From Planctomycetota bacterium (GTDB lineage Bacteria; Planctomycetota; UBA1135; JADKAF01): DNA of 64,000 nt. The translations under genes were made by a program, and so were the position numbers. This document shows positions 17,175 to 26,168 of this stretch, piece after piece. Under the pieces are notes generated by a model that was not told the origin of the DNA, did not search any database, and saw only the letters and a program-made list of their open reading frames with translations. Each line of letters starts with the position of its first letter. Positions within the stretch are counted from its first letter, which is position 1. The stretch spans positions 2,666,001-2,730,000 of the forward strand of contig JADKAF010000001.1 of assembly GCA_016719295.1 (NCBI GenBank), in the 5' to 3' direction.

Positions 17175-17465
17175 TCAGGCGTGCGGGCACGCGCAGGGCG
17201 CGCGCCGGCAGCGAGGACAACCCGACGCGTACTTCGCTGCCGCGCAGGCCTCGAGATCGACGCCGGCGATGGAGGCCAAGGTCGAGAGCCAGGCGAGCAC
17301 GTCGGCGAACTCCTCCTCGAGGTTCCTCCGCTCGCCGCGACGGAGCGCGCGCGTGAGCTCGCCGACCTCCTCGGCGAACCACATGTACGTGGCATGCAGC
17401 CCGCGCGCGGAATCGCGCTCGAAGTAGATGCGCTCGATCAGGCGCTGGAACTCGGCGATCTGCAT
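17175..17465 (-). CDS. MazG-like nucleotide pyrophosphohydrolase with cysteine tail
   Basis: 96 residues. The MazG signature is clear: WFAEEVGELTRALRRG (ExxE-type metal ligands) and LEEEFADVLAWLSTLA (ExxD). These all-alpha NTP pyrophosphatases hydrolyse (d)NTPs to the monophosphate, usually for house-cleaning. After the catalytic helices the protein ends in a Cys-rich tail GCPRCRRAPCACPH (CxxC-x4-CxC) that is not part of the catalytic core and could bind zinc. It lies 67 bases upstream of priA on the same strand. Confidence 0.85.
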   Translation of the reverse strand: MQIAEFQRLIERIYFERDSARGLHATYMWFAEEVGELTRALRRGERRNLEEEFADVLAWLSTLASIAGVDLEACAAAKYASGCPRCRRAPCACPHA

Positions 17466-17496
17466 CGGTCTCCCCTCGGGCGAAGGCCCTGCGCGC

Positions 17497-18831
17497 TCAG
17501 CTCGAACGCTTCAACGTGACCATGACGAAGTTGCGCTCGAGGGGCACGCCCTGCGCGTGCGCTTCGATGCCGGCGAGAACCCCTTGCAGGAAGCGGTCGG
17601 AATCGGCGCCCGCGTGCTGCGCGACGATGCGGTAGAAGCCCTTCTCGCCAAGCTCCTCGCCCGCGGGATTGCGCACCGTTGCGCCGCAGGTGTTCGTGAT
17701 CACCAGGCGATCGCCAGGAGCCACGAGCACCTTGGCCTCGCGGATCGTGCGCTCGAACACCGGTCCCGGGTCGAGCCCGAGGGCGATGCCCTCCGACTGC
17801 ATCATCTGCAGGCGCCGGCTCTCGCCGTGCCAGCGCAGCAGCGGCACCTTGTGACCCGCGCTCGCAAGGCGCAGCTCGCCGGCTTGCGGGTCGAGCAAGG
17901 CGTACAGCGCCGTGACGTACATGCCGCGGCGCATGTCGGCGCGGATCAGCCGATTCGCGCGGGCGAGCGCCTCCACCGGCTCCTCGACGCGCAGCGCCTC
18001 GGCGCGCAGATACGCGCGCGCCATGGTCATGACCATGGCCGAGGAGACGCCCGTGCCGGCGATCTCGCTCACCACCAGGCCGATGCGTCCGGACGGGAAC
18101 TCGAGCACGTCGAAGAAGTCGCCGCCGGCGTCGATCGCGGCGAGGTCCGTCGCCGCGAGCTCCCAGCCCGCGAGCTGCGGGATCGAGTCGGGGATCAGCG
18201 CGCGGCGGATCTCGGCGGCGATGTTCACGTCGTGCTCACGCCGGCCGAGCTCGGCATCGGTCGCGCGCTTCTCGACCAGATCGTCGACCATGCGCGTCAC
18301 CGCACGCGCCAGCGTCGCGATCTCGCCGCCGCCGGATGTGCGGATGCGATGCTCGAGCTTGCCCCGCGAGATCTCGGTGACGTCCTCGAGGATCCGGTTG
18401 AGTGGCGCGGCAACGCGGATCGCGATGAAGAGCGCCGTCGCGAAGGTGAGCACCGCGAGCGCGATGGCGGCCACGAGGATCGCAGCGCGCGTCGACGAGG
18501 AGATGGTGTCGAAGGCTTGGCGCGGCACCTGCACCGGAGGCAGCGTCTTGCCGAGGGAGTCCTCGCTCGTGAACTCGAGATAGTCCCCGCGCTCGGAGAG
18601 CGTGATGCGGTGGAGGCCATCCAGGCCGCGCGCGGAGGCGACCGCGTACCGCGCGCCGGTACGCCCGGCCTCCTGCACATAGCTCCCGGCGACATAAGCA
18701 AGCCAGAGCGCCGAGACGATCGAGAGGCCGCCGACCAGGCCGCCGACCAGGAGCACGATTCGAGGAACGAGCCCGAGGCCGACTCCGCCCCCGCTGCGCG
18801 CCTTGCCCTTGGTTTTCGCCGAGCCGCTCAT
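17497..18831 (-). CDS. Membrane HAMP-SpoIIE/PP2C-type phosphatase, metal ligands altered
   Basis: 444 residues. An N-terminal membrane helix (IVLLVGGLVGGLSIVSALWL), an extracytoplasmic segment of about 85 residues, a second helix (AAILVAAIALAVLTFATALF) and a HAMP-like linker (APLNRILEDVTEISRGKLEH) precede a SpoIIE-like domain from about residue 205. The first metal motif is kept in AIDAGGDFFDV. The second reads VVSEIAGTGVSSA, with Glu where the usual motif has Asp (DVxGxG). The third reads VITNTCGATVRN, with Cys at the Asp of the common TDGxxExxN. RsbU/SpoIIE-type enzymes dephosphorylate anti-anti-sigma proteins; this one may be weak, altered, or a pseudophosphatase. Gaps to pgsA and the MazG-like gene are short. 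Confidence 0.82.
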   Translation of the reverse strand: MSGSAKTKGKARSGGGVGLGLVPRIVLLVGGLVGGLSIVSALWLAYVAGSYVQEAGRTGARYAVASARGLDGLHRITLSERGDYLEFTSEDSLGKTLPPVQVPRQAFDTISSSTRAAILVAAIALAVLTFATALFIAIRVAAPLNRILEDVTEISRGKLEHRIRTSGGGEIATLARAVTRMVDDLVEKRATDAELGRREHDVNIAAEIRRALIPDSIPQLAGWELAATDLAAIDAGGDFFDVLEFPSGRIGLVVSEIAGTGVSSAMVMTMARAYLRAEALRVEEPVEALARANRLIRADMRRGMYVTALYALLDPQAGELRLASAGHKVPLLRWHGESRRLQMMQSEGIALGLDPGPVFERTIREAKVLVAPGDRLVITNTCGATVRNPAGEELGEKGFYRIVAQHAGADSDRFLQGVLAGIEAHAQGVPLERNFVMVTLKRSS

Positions 18832-18847
18832 CGGATCACCTCGGGCG

Positions 18848-19468
18848 TCAACGGGCGAAGAGGACCTGGCGCGCCCGATAGACGTACTGCATGCCGGAGC
18901 CGACCGTCAGCAGCAGCGTGAGCCAGAGGCTGACGGCGATCGCGGCGCTGCTCCAGCCGCCCGCTTCGTGCGGTCGCGCTTCGCTCGCGAAGCGCCAGAG
19001 CACGAGAGAGATGAGGACGCATTGGAGCACCATCTTCAGCTTGCCGAGCCGATCGGCAGGGAACGCGACGCCCTTCGATTCCACGAAGCCGCGAAGGCCG
19101 GTCACGAGGAACTCGCGCCCGATGAGCACGACCACGAACCACGGCGGCACGAAGGGCGCCGTCAGCGGGTTGGAGCACAGGAAGACCAGGGCTCCGCACA
19201 CGAGGATCTTGTCGACGAAGGGATCGGCGACGCGGCCGAAGGCGCTGGTCCAGCCGTAGCGCCGAGCGAGCCACCCATCGAGCGCGTCGCTGAGAGCGGC
19301 GACGAGGAAGAGCAGCAACGCCGCAAAGGCCGCCGAGCGCAAGCCGTGCTCCCCCTCTTCGAGCCAAGCCGGGTCGACCGCGCGCGGCTCGCAGGCGAGG
19401 AGCACGAAGAGCGCGACTGCCAAGACGAGGCGCAGGACCGTGATCGTGTTCGGGAGAGTCCAGCCCAT
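18848..19468 (-). CDS. pgsA: CDP-diacylglycerol-glycerol-3-phosphate 3-phosphatidyltransferase
   Basis: 206 residues, mostly hydrophobic. The CDP-alcohol phosphotransferase motif D-x2-DG-x2-AR-x8-G-x3-D-x3-D is complete in SDALDGWLARRYG and AFGRVADPFVDK. N-terminal NTITVLRLVLA and the later GREFLVTGLRGF match PgsA rather than phosphatidylserine or choline enzymes. It makes phosphatidylglycerol phosphate at the inner membrane. The ftsK-rimO-pgsA order is a common bacterial arrangement, which supports the assignment. Confidence 0.93.
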   Translation of the reverse strand: MGWTLPNTITVLRLVLAVALFVLLACEPRAVDPAWLEEGEHGLRSAAFAALLLFLVAALSDALDGWLARRYGWTSAFGRVADPFVDKILVCGALVFLCSNPLTAPFVPPWFVVVLIGREFLVTGLRGFVESKGVAFPADRLGKLKMVLQCVLISLVLWRFASEARPHEAGGWSSAAIAVSLWLTLLLTVGSGMQYVYRARQVLFAR

Positions 19469-19566
19469 GCGCTCGTCGGTCGCCGCCAGATGTGGAGACG
19501 CTCAGGGGAGAGGGAGGTCACGCGCGCCTCGGCGCGTGGCCCACGTGCGCATTGTTCCCTTTGGCC

Positions 19567-20895
19567 TCAGACCACTTCAACCCGCAGATCGTAGCCGTCC
19601 TCGGAAACGCCGAGCACCCGCGCGCGGACCATGCTGCCCGCTTCCAGCGCTCGACGCGAGCGACCGCGCGCGGCGCAGTCCACCTCGGGCGCGTCGCGCT
19701 CGGTCCGACCGACGAAGCTCTTGCCGTCGACCTCGTCGATCAGGACCGGAACCGTCTCGCCCACGCGGCGGAGGTTCGCCTCGCGCACGATCCGGCCCTG
19801 GATCTCCAGGATCCGCGCGCGGCGTGTCTCGGCGAGGGCGTCATCGACGCGGCCGGGCAGGCCGTAGCCGTGGGTGCCGGGCTCCGGCGAGTAGGAGAAG
19901 GCGCCCAGGCGATCGAAGCGGAAGCTCTCGACGAAGTGCTCGAGCTCCGCGAAATCGGCGTCGGTCTCGCCGGGGAATCCAACCAGGAAGGTCGAGCGCA
20001 ACGCGATGCCCGGCACCTCGCTTCGCAGCCGCTCGAGGACGGCGCGCACGGCGTCGCCGGAGCCGGCGCGGCGCATGGCGCGCAGCATGTTCGTCGCGAT
20101 GTGCTGCACCGGAATGTCGAGGTAGGGCACGACGCGCGGGTGCTCCCGAAGGAGGCGGGTCAGCTCCCAGGGGAAGTCGTTCGGATAGGCGTACATGACG
20201 CGCACCCACTGGATCCCCGGGACATCGGCGAGCGCTTCGATCGCGCGCGGCAGGAGATGCCGCTGGCCGAGATCGCGCCCGTAGCCCGTAGAGTCCTCGG
20301 CGACCACGACGATCTCCGGCACGCCGAGATCGGCGATCTGGCGCGCCTCCTCGACCAGCGTCTCGATCGGCTTCGATCGCATCTTGCCGCGGATCGTCGG
20401 GATGATGCAGAACGAGCACTGGTGATCGCAGCCCTCCGAGATGCGGAGGTAGGCATACGAAGGCGGCGAGGCGAGCAAGCGCACCCGGTCCGAGCTCGTG
20501 TTCTTCGGAGCGCCGCTGACGGCGCGACGCAGGTCGCGCTCGCCGCCGGCGACGCGGCTCACGATGTTCGGGACCTCGGAGTAGTCCGAGAGCTGCAGGA
20601 ACGCATCGACCTCGGGAAAGCGCCCTTCGACTTCGGAGAGGCGCAGCTGCGGCAGGCAGCCAGCGACCACCACGCCCTTCAGCTCGCCGGCGAGCTTGCG
20701 CGCGACGAGGTCGCGGATGCGCGCCTCGGACTCCTCTCGCGCCGGGCCGATGAAGGCGCAGGTGTTGAGGATCGCCACCTCGGCGTCCTCGACGCACGAA
20801 GCGATGTACACGCCTTGATCGGCGAGATGCCCCAGCATCACTTCGGAGTCGATCTGATTGCGCGCGCAGCCCAGATGGACGAGCGCGACACGCAC
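19567..20895 (-). CDS. rimO: Ribosomal protein S12 methylthiotransferase RimO
   Basis: From GTG 20895 the protein is 442 residues, the E. coli RimO length, and starts directly with the MTTase domain (VALVHLGCARNQIDSEVM). N-terminal cluster cysteines are in LGCARN, NTCAFIG and AGCLPQ; the radical SAM cluster is CDHQCSFCIIP; PYLDIPVQH and FLVGFPGET follow, and a C-terminal TRAM domain ends the protein. It adds a methylthio group to Asp89 of S12. An in-frame ATG at 20994 would add 33 Pro/Ser-rich residues and is the alternative start. Confidence 0.94.
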   Translation of the reverse strand: MRVALVHLGCARNQIDSEVMLGHLADQGVYIASCVEDAEVAILNTCAFIGPAREESEARIRDLVARKLAGELKGVVVAGCLPQLRLSEVEGRFPEVDAFLQLSDYSEVPNIVSRVAGGERDLRRAVSGAPKNTSSDRVRLLASPPSYAYLRISEGCDHQCSFCIIPTIRGKMRSKPIETLVEEARQIADLGVPEIVVVAEDSTGYGRDLGQRHLLPRAIEALADVPGIQWVRVMYAYPNDFPWELTRLLREHPRVVPYLDIPVQHIATNMLRAMRRAGSGDAVRAVLERLRSEVPGIALRSTFLVGFPGETDADFAELEHFVESFRFDRLGAFSYSPEPGTHGYGLPGRVDDALAETRRARILEIQGRIVREANLRRVGETVPVLIDEVDGKSFVGRTERDAPEVDCAARGRSRRALEAGSMVRARVLGVSEDGYDLRVEVV

Positions 20896-21272
20896 GGGGG
20901 CGGAACCGCCGGACTTCGGCGCGGAGGAGAGGACCACGAGCAGGCTCGGAGAGGGAAGCGGCACGCGCGGCGGCGCTCGCTCGACGAGCGGCACGACGGG
21001 GCGCAGGGTCGGGATCTTAGCGGCGCAGGCGATGCGACGAAACCGAGCGTCTCTCCAGCTTCGGTTCGGAAGGCGCGCGCTTTTCGGGGGCTCGGGCCGG
21101 CTTCGGGGGCCGGTTGCACAGGTCGCGCCGATCGTCCGGGGCGCCCGGAGCGCCGGGGGTCATCGCGTTCCGATCCGAAGCTCGGCCGCGCGGAGCTTCT
21201 CTTCGAGGAGCTTGGCGCTGGGGAGCTCGCCGTCGGGGAGCTCGGCTTCTCGGAACGTCGTCGGGGCGCTTC
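20896..21272. other. Spacer between rimO and the FtsK-like gene
   Basis: About 280-380 bases depending on the rimO start. It is unusually long for this tightly packed block and is rich in GGAGCTC-like repeats (21190-21245). No convincing gene, hairpin terminator or RNA was seen. Confidence 0.4.
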
Positions 21273-23135
21273 TCAGCTACGGCGCAGGCGATAGTCTTCG
21301 AGGCTCACGCGGATCTCGCGGTCGAGGCCGCCCCGCGCGGGACCGATCCAACCCCTCTCCTCCATAGCCTCGAGAAAGCGGGTCGCGGTCGGGAAGTCGA
21401 GCATCATTCGGCGCTGCAGGAGCGAGGGCGCCGCGCGTCGGCAGCCGAGCACCAGCTCCACGGCGCGCTCGAAGCGCGGATCTTCGGCCGGGACGATCGA
21501 GGGCCCCATCGCTGCTGGCGCCGAGGGCCGGGAGATCGAAGCGGGCTGAGCTTGCTCCCGTCGAGCGGCGGGCCGCAGCACGACCTCGGCCGCGCCGCCT
21601 TCGTCTTCGTGGGCAGCAGCGATGTCGTTCGAGCCCGGACCAGCGGCGGGCAACGGCGCGACCGGGCCGCTCCCGCGGCGCGCCGCGGGAGTCAGCTCGG
21701 TCGAGTGGCCGGGACCGTTCGGCGCGGCGTTCCATTCATCGCCGTCGCCGCCCTCTTCCCATTCCTCATCGTCGTCGTCGTCGTCATCGTCCTCGTCTTC
21801 GTCGTCATCCTCGTCTTCGTCGTCTTCGTCGTCGTCCTCGTCGTCGTCATCGTCCCAGTCGTCGTCTTCGTCGTCCCCGGCGTCGGCGTCATCGGATTCC
21901 TCCGAGTCGTCCCAGCTCCCGCCGTCCCCTTCTTCCGCTTCCTCTTCCTCTTCCTCGTCCTCTTCTTCCTCGTCGTCGTCGTCGTCCCAGTCGTCGTCCT
22001 CGTCGTCGTCCCAGTCCTCGTCCTCTTCTTCGTCCTCGTCGTCTTCTTCTTCGTCGTCGTCGCCGAAGTCGACGTCGTCGTCGTCATCGCCGCCAGCCGC
22101 CTTGATCGAAGGCGCGACGCCGACGACCGACTCCGCGGGCTCGACGGCCAAGAAGGCGACCTCGTCCACGCCGCTCGGCGCGGCGGTGACGGACTCGAGC
22201 ACGGGCGCGGCGAACGAGGCCGGAGCGCTGGCGGGCGCGGCGGATTCGAAGGCCAACTCGGGTTCGAAGATCAACTCGGGGATGAAGCGCTCGGGATCGA
22301 GCTCTGCTCGATCGCCGAGGCGCATGTCGTCGCTTGCCGGCGCTTGGATGCGCTCGACGTCGACGAGAGCAGCGGGCGCATCGAACACGGGCGCGTCGAG
22401 AACGGCCACTGCCGCATCTTCGTCGCCGTGGAGCGAGCCCGTTGCATCTGGGTGCAGCGTCTTGGCCACGTCTTCCTCGCTGGGCGCGACCACCGTGCGC
22501 AAGATCATCGGCACGGTGGTTCCTGGAGCTCGCGCGGGGTGCGGAGCCGTCTCCGTCCCCGTGCGGGTCGGCATCATGCCATCGGCGAGGGAAGACGCAA
22601 CACCGCCTCCGGCGGCGGTCGGCAAGGCCTCTTCGAGGTCGTCCTCGGCCCGCGCGCGCCCGAAGCTCCAGCGATCCGTCGCGAGTCCCAGCGAGAGCCA
22701 GGAGCCGACGCCGAGGAGCGCGATCGCGATCACGGTGCCGACCACCTCCCGCACGCCACCGCCCACGATGCGCCCGAGCGTTCCACCCGCGTCCCAGACG
22801 CCCGCCAGGCCGGCGGCGAAGCAGACGAAGATCACGGCGTACGCACAGGTCCACCCGCGATCGAAGCGCAGGCGTCCCGGCTGGATCATCGAGGCCGCCC
22901 AGCCGACGAGGAGCGCCGAGAGGAGCAGCAGGGGCACCAGGCCGAACGCGCCATGCAGCCACGCGATGGCGACGCCGACGAAGCCGCCCGCCGCCGGAAC
23001 ATCCCGAAAGTGCAGGTGGTAGCGGAGCCCGCCGCCGAAGAGCAGCGCCCCCGCCACGAGCAGGAGATACGGCCCGAAGCGCCGCATCGCGCTCGCACCT
23101 TCGTCGCCCGTGCCCGTCTGTTGCGACCCGCTCAT
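21273..23135 (-). CDS. Motor-less FtsK paralogue: FtsK membrane domain, acidic linker, gamma winged helix
   Basis: 620 residues from ATG 23135. The N-terminus has four to five membrane helices with FtsK_4TM features, including GGFVGVAIAWLHGAFGLVPL and GGTLGRIVGGGVREVVGTV followed by LGLATDRWSFGRA. Residues about 350-460 are almost entirely Asp and Glu, broken by Trp (DWDDDEDDDWDDDDD and similar). The C-terminus from about 553 (VELVLGCRRAAPSLLQRR, then RFLEAMEERGWIGPARG) matches the FtsK gamma winged helix (consensus S-LQR-GY-RA-MEE-G-G). No Walker A or B motif and no RecA-fold motor is present; there is no room for one. It starts 35 bases after ftsK ends. In FtsK the gamma domain binds polar DNA motifs and activates XerD; a membrane-tethered DNA-binding or XerCD-activating role is inference. 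Confidence 0.8.
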   Translation of the reverse strand: MSGSQQTGTGDEGASAMRRFGPYLLLVAGALLFGGGLRYHLHFRDVPAAGGFVGVAIAWLHGAFGLVPLLLLSALLVGWAASMIQPGRLRFDRGWTCAYAVIFVCFAAGLAGVWDAGGTLGRIVGGGVREVVGTVIAIALLGVGSWLSLGLATDRWSFGRARAEDDLEEALPTAAGGGVASSLADGMMPTRTGTETAPHPARAPGTTVPMILRTVVAPSEEDVAKTLHPDATGSLHGDEDAAVAVLDAPVFDAPAALVDVERIQAPASDDMRLGDRAELDPERFIPELIFEPELAFESAAPASAPASFAAPVLESVTAAPSGVDEVAFLAVEPAESVVGVAPSIKAAGGDDDDDVDFGDDDEEEDDEDEEEDEDWDDDEDDDWDDDDDEEEEDEEEEEEAEEGDGGSWDDSEESDDADAGDDEDDDWDDDDDEDDDEDDEDEDDDEDEDDDDDDDDEEWEEGGDGDEWNAAPNGPGHSTELTPAARRGSGPVAPLPAAGPGSNDIAAAHEDEGGAAEVVLRPAARREQAQPASISRPSAPAAMGPSIVPAEDPRFERAVELVLGCRRAAPSLLQRRMMLDFPTATRFLEAMEERGWIGPARGGLDREIRVSLEDYRLRRS

Positions 23136-23170
23136 CGCCACGACCTCCAATCCCGAACGCACCGAACCGC

Positions 23171-26043
23171 TCACGAGCCACCCTGCTCGGCAGCGAAACC
23201 CGCGCGCGACTTGTTCGCCTGCCATTCGTCCAGCGACATCAGCACCTCGCGCGCCTTCGAGCCCTTGAAGTCCCCCACGACGCCGTTGGCGGTCATGAGG
23301 TCGATCAAGCGCGAGGCGCGAGTGTAGCCGATGCCGAGCGCCCGCTGCAGCAGGCTCGCCGAGCCGCGCTGCGACTTCAGGATGATGCGCACCGCATCGT
23401 CGTAGAGCTCATCCGCCTCGAGCTCGTCGCCCTCGCCGCCCTTCTTCAGCGAGAGCAGCTCGGGGATGAAGCGCGGCGCACCGCTCTGCGCCGCGTGGTT
23501 CACGATGCGGCGGATCTCGGCGTCGGAGACGTAGGTGCTCTGCGCGCGCCACAGCGCGGAGAGGCGCGGCGGCGCGTACAGCATGTCGCCCGCGCCGAGC
23601 AGGGCTTCGGCGCCGTTGTAGTCCAGGATGACGCGCGAGTCGATCTTGCTCGCGACCTGGAACGCGATGCGCGTCGGCATGTTGGCCTTGATGAGGCCGG
23701 TGATCACGTTCGTCGAGGGGCGCTGCGTCGCCAGGATCACGTGGATGCCCACCGCGCGCGACTTCTGAGCGAGGCGCGTGATGGACGTCTCGATCTCCTT
23801 CGCGGCCTGCATCATGAGGTCGGCGAGCTCGTCGACCACGACCACGATGTAGGGCAGGTGGATCGGCGTGTCGTCGGAGAACGCGTCCTCGAGCCGCTCC
23901 TTCAAGCCCGCCGCGCCGAGCTTGTTGTAGTCGGCGATGTGTCGAACACCCGCTTCGGAGAGCCGCTCGTAGCGCTCCTCCATCTCCTGCACGGCCCACT
24001 CGAGCACGCCGGGGGCCTTGCGCATGTTCGTCACCACCGGGCAGAGGAGGTGCGGCACGCGCTGGTAGGACTGCAGCTCGACCATCTTGGGGTCGATCAG
24101 GATCAGCTTCACTTCGTCGGGGCTGCGCGTGAGCAGGATCGAGCAGATGATCGCATTGATGCACACCGACTTTCCCGAGCCGGTGGCTCCGGCGATCATC
24201 AGGTGCGGCATCTTCGCCAGGTCGTCGATCAGTTTCTTGCCGCCGACGTCCATGCCCAGCAGGAGCGGGATCGCGAAGCGTCGCTCGTCGTAGATCTCGT
24301 CGACCGAAAGGGTCTTCAGGAACACCGTCTCGCGCTCGATGTTCGGCACCTCGATGCCGATCGTCGACTTGCCGGGGATCGGCGCGACGACGCGGACGCT
24401 CGGCGCCTTCAGCGCGATGGCGAGGTCGTCCGACAGCGCGCTGATGCGTGCGACCTTGGTCCCCGCGGAGAGCTCGACTTCGTACATGGTGACCACGGGT
24501 CCGCGATGCGCGCCGACGACCTTGGCGTCGATGCGGAAGGAGCCCAGCGCCTGCTCGAGGATGCGGCTGTTCAGGCGGATCTCCTCGGCGGAGGCCGCGG
24601 GCGAGACGCGCGGCGGATCGTCGAGCAGGCGCAGCGGCGGCAGAGAGTACGGCGGCGAGGGAAACGGCAGCTCGGGTCCTTGATCGCGGCGGCGCTTGCC
24701 GGTGCTCGTGCGCGCGGGACGCAGCTCGACGGGCACGCCGTCGCTGCCGTCCTCTTCGCCGATGATCTCGGCGGCGGTCATCTCGCTGAGCCCGCGGTCG
24801 CCGGAGACGGCGGCCTCGACATCGAAGCGGGGCTCGTGGCGCGCGGCCACGGCTGCGCCGCTGTCTGGCTCCGCAGCATCGCCGCCGGTCTCGTCGCCGG
24901 CGCCCTCCGCCGCGCTCTCGTCCTCTTCGTCCTCCTCGTCCTCCTCGAACGCGGCGTCTTCCTCGGCGGCAGCGAGCTCGTCTTCCTCCCAGGTCTCCTC
25001 GTCGTCGGACGCGTCCTCGTCTTCTTCCTCGTCGTCCTCTAGCTCCTCGTCGTCGTAGTCCTCGTCTTCGTCCTCGTAGTCTTCCTCGTCGTCGGCGAGC
25101 TCCTCGTCGCCGTCCTCATCAGCGCCAGCGTCGAGCGCTGCCTCCTCGTCCAGCTCGACGGCGCTCGCCGCGGAGGCTTCGCCCTCGTCGCGCTTCGCCG
25201 CGGAGGCCGGCTCCGCATCTGCTTCCTCCTCATCCGCGACGCGCGGCGGCTCCGCGACCTCTGGCATCGCCGACGCGCGCCGACGCGAGCGAGCGCTCGA
25301 GAGCTCCGCCACCGCCGTTCCGCCGCCCGCCGACTGCACGGCGGGCTCGGGCGCCGCGGCACCCAGCCAGGCGCGCGCTCGGGAGAAGGCGTGAGCGAGC
25401 GTGCGCACCACGCTCTCTCGCGGCTCGCGCATCGGTTCGGGCTTCGCGCGACGCGCTGCGGCGTTGGTCGCCGCGCGCTTCTCGCGCGCCGGCGCTTCCG
25501 CTCTCCATGCGCGCCAGCGCTCCGCGAGCGCGCAGCCCGCTCCGTAGAACGCGTGAGGTAGGTGCCGCTCGGTCCGAAGCCCTCCTGCAGATAGGGCGCG
25601 AGCCGATATCCGAAGAGCCCGCCAGCGCCGGCGGGCAGCTTCGCCGACGCGCTGGAAACGCGGCCGTCGAGAGGCAGGTGATGCTCGAAGAGGATCGCGG
25701 CTCCGGCCGCCAGCACGACGAGGCCGAAGGCCTTCGGCACGATCGGCTGCGGGGCGCGCTGGAAGAGCAACACGACGCCCCATGCCGTGAGCAGCGCGAA
25801 GATCACGTGCGCGCCGTAGCCGAGCCAGAGGATCAGCGCGTACGCGAGCCCATGGCCCACGGAGCCGCACCAATTGCCCGTCCCGCCGGCGACGAAGTCG
25901 AAGCGGAAGCTGAGGACGGCCAGCAGTCCGAAAAGAGCCGCCGCGAGGAAGGCGAGCGCGCAGAGCTCGGCGAGCTGCTCTGGACGCAGCCACGCCGGCG
26001 GTCGCTGAGAAGCGCCCATGGGTGCAGATCTTGTGGCGGGCAC
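23171..26043 (-). CDS. ftsK: DNA translocase FtsK, with an apparent single-base frameshift near 25553
   Basis: Two frames together encode one FtsK of about 957 residues. 26043-25553 encodes the membrane domain ending at the typical GGLFGYRLAPYLQEGFGPSG segment. The following coding continues in another frame (HAFYGAGCALAERW onward) to 23171; one extra base near 25553 would join them. Then come an acidic linker (about residues 265-385), the motor with GATGSGKSVCIN (Walker A, about 620), VVVVDELADLM (Walker B) and ILATQRPS, and the gamma domain (RGSASLLQRALGIGYTRASR). Both frames have strongly G/C third positions in their own part. It segregates chromosome ends at division. A programmed shift is possible but an assembly indel is simpler. 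Confidence 0.9.
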
Positions 26044-26168
26044 GGAGGAGGGGTACAGCCCCTAGGGGTAACTCGAAGCCTCCTGCCTGCCAAGAGCGGA
26101 ATGGTCGCGCCCCGCGATTTCGCGTCTTCTTCCTGCGGCGAGCGCCGCGGCGCCGTGGCCCGGAGAAC

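Noticed and set aside
20896..21272. Possible gene upstream of rimO
   Set aside because: Open frames are Ser/Pro/Arg-rich shadows; nothing resembling a domain. Could instead be an N-terminal extension of rimO.
21750..22090. Trinucleotide-like repeat considered as a CRISPR or microsatellite array
   Set aside because: It is in-frame coding for a polyacidic linker; no spacer/repeat alternation.
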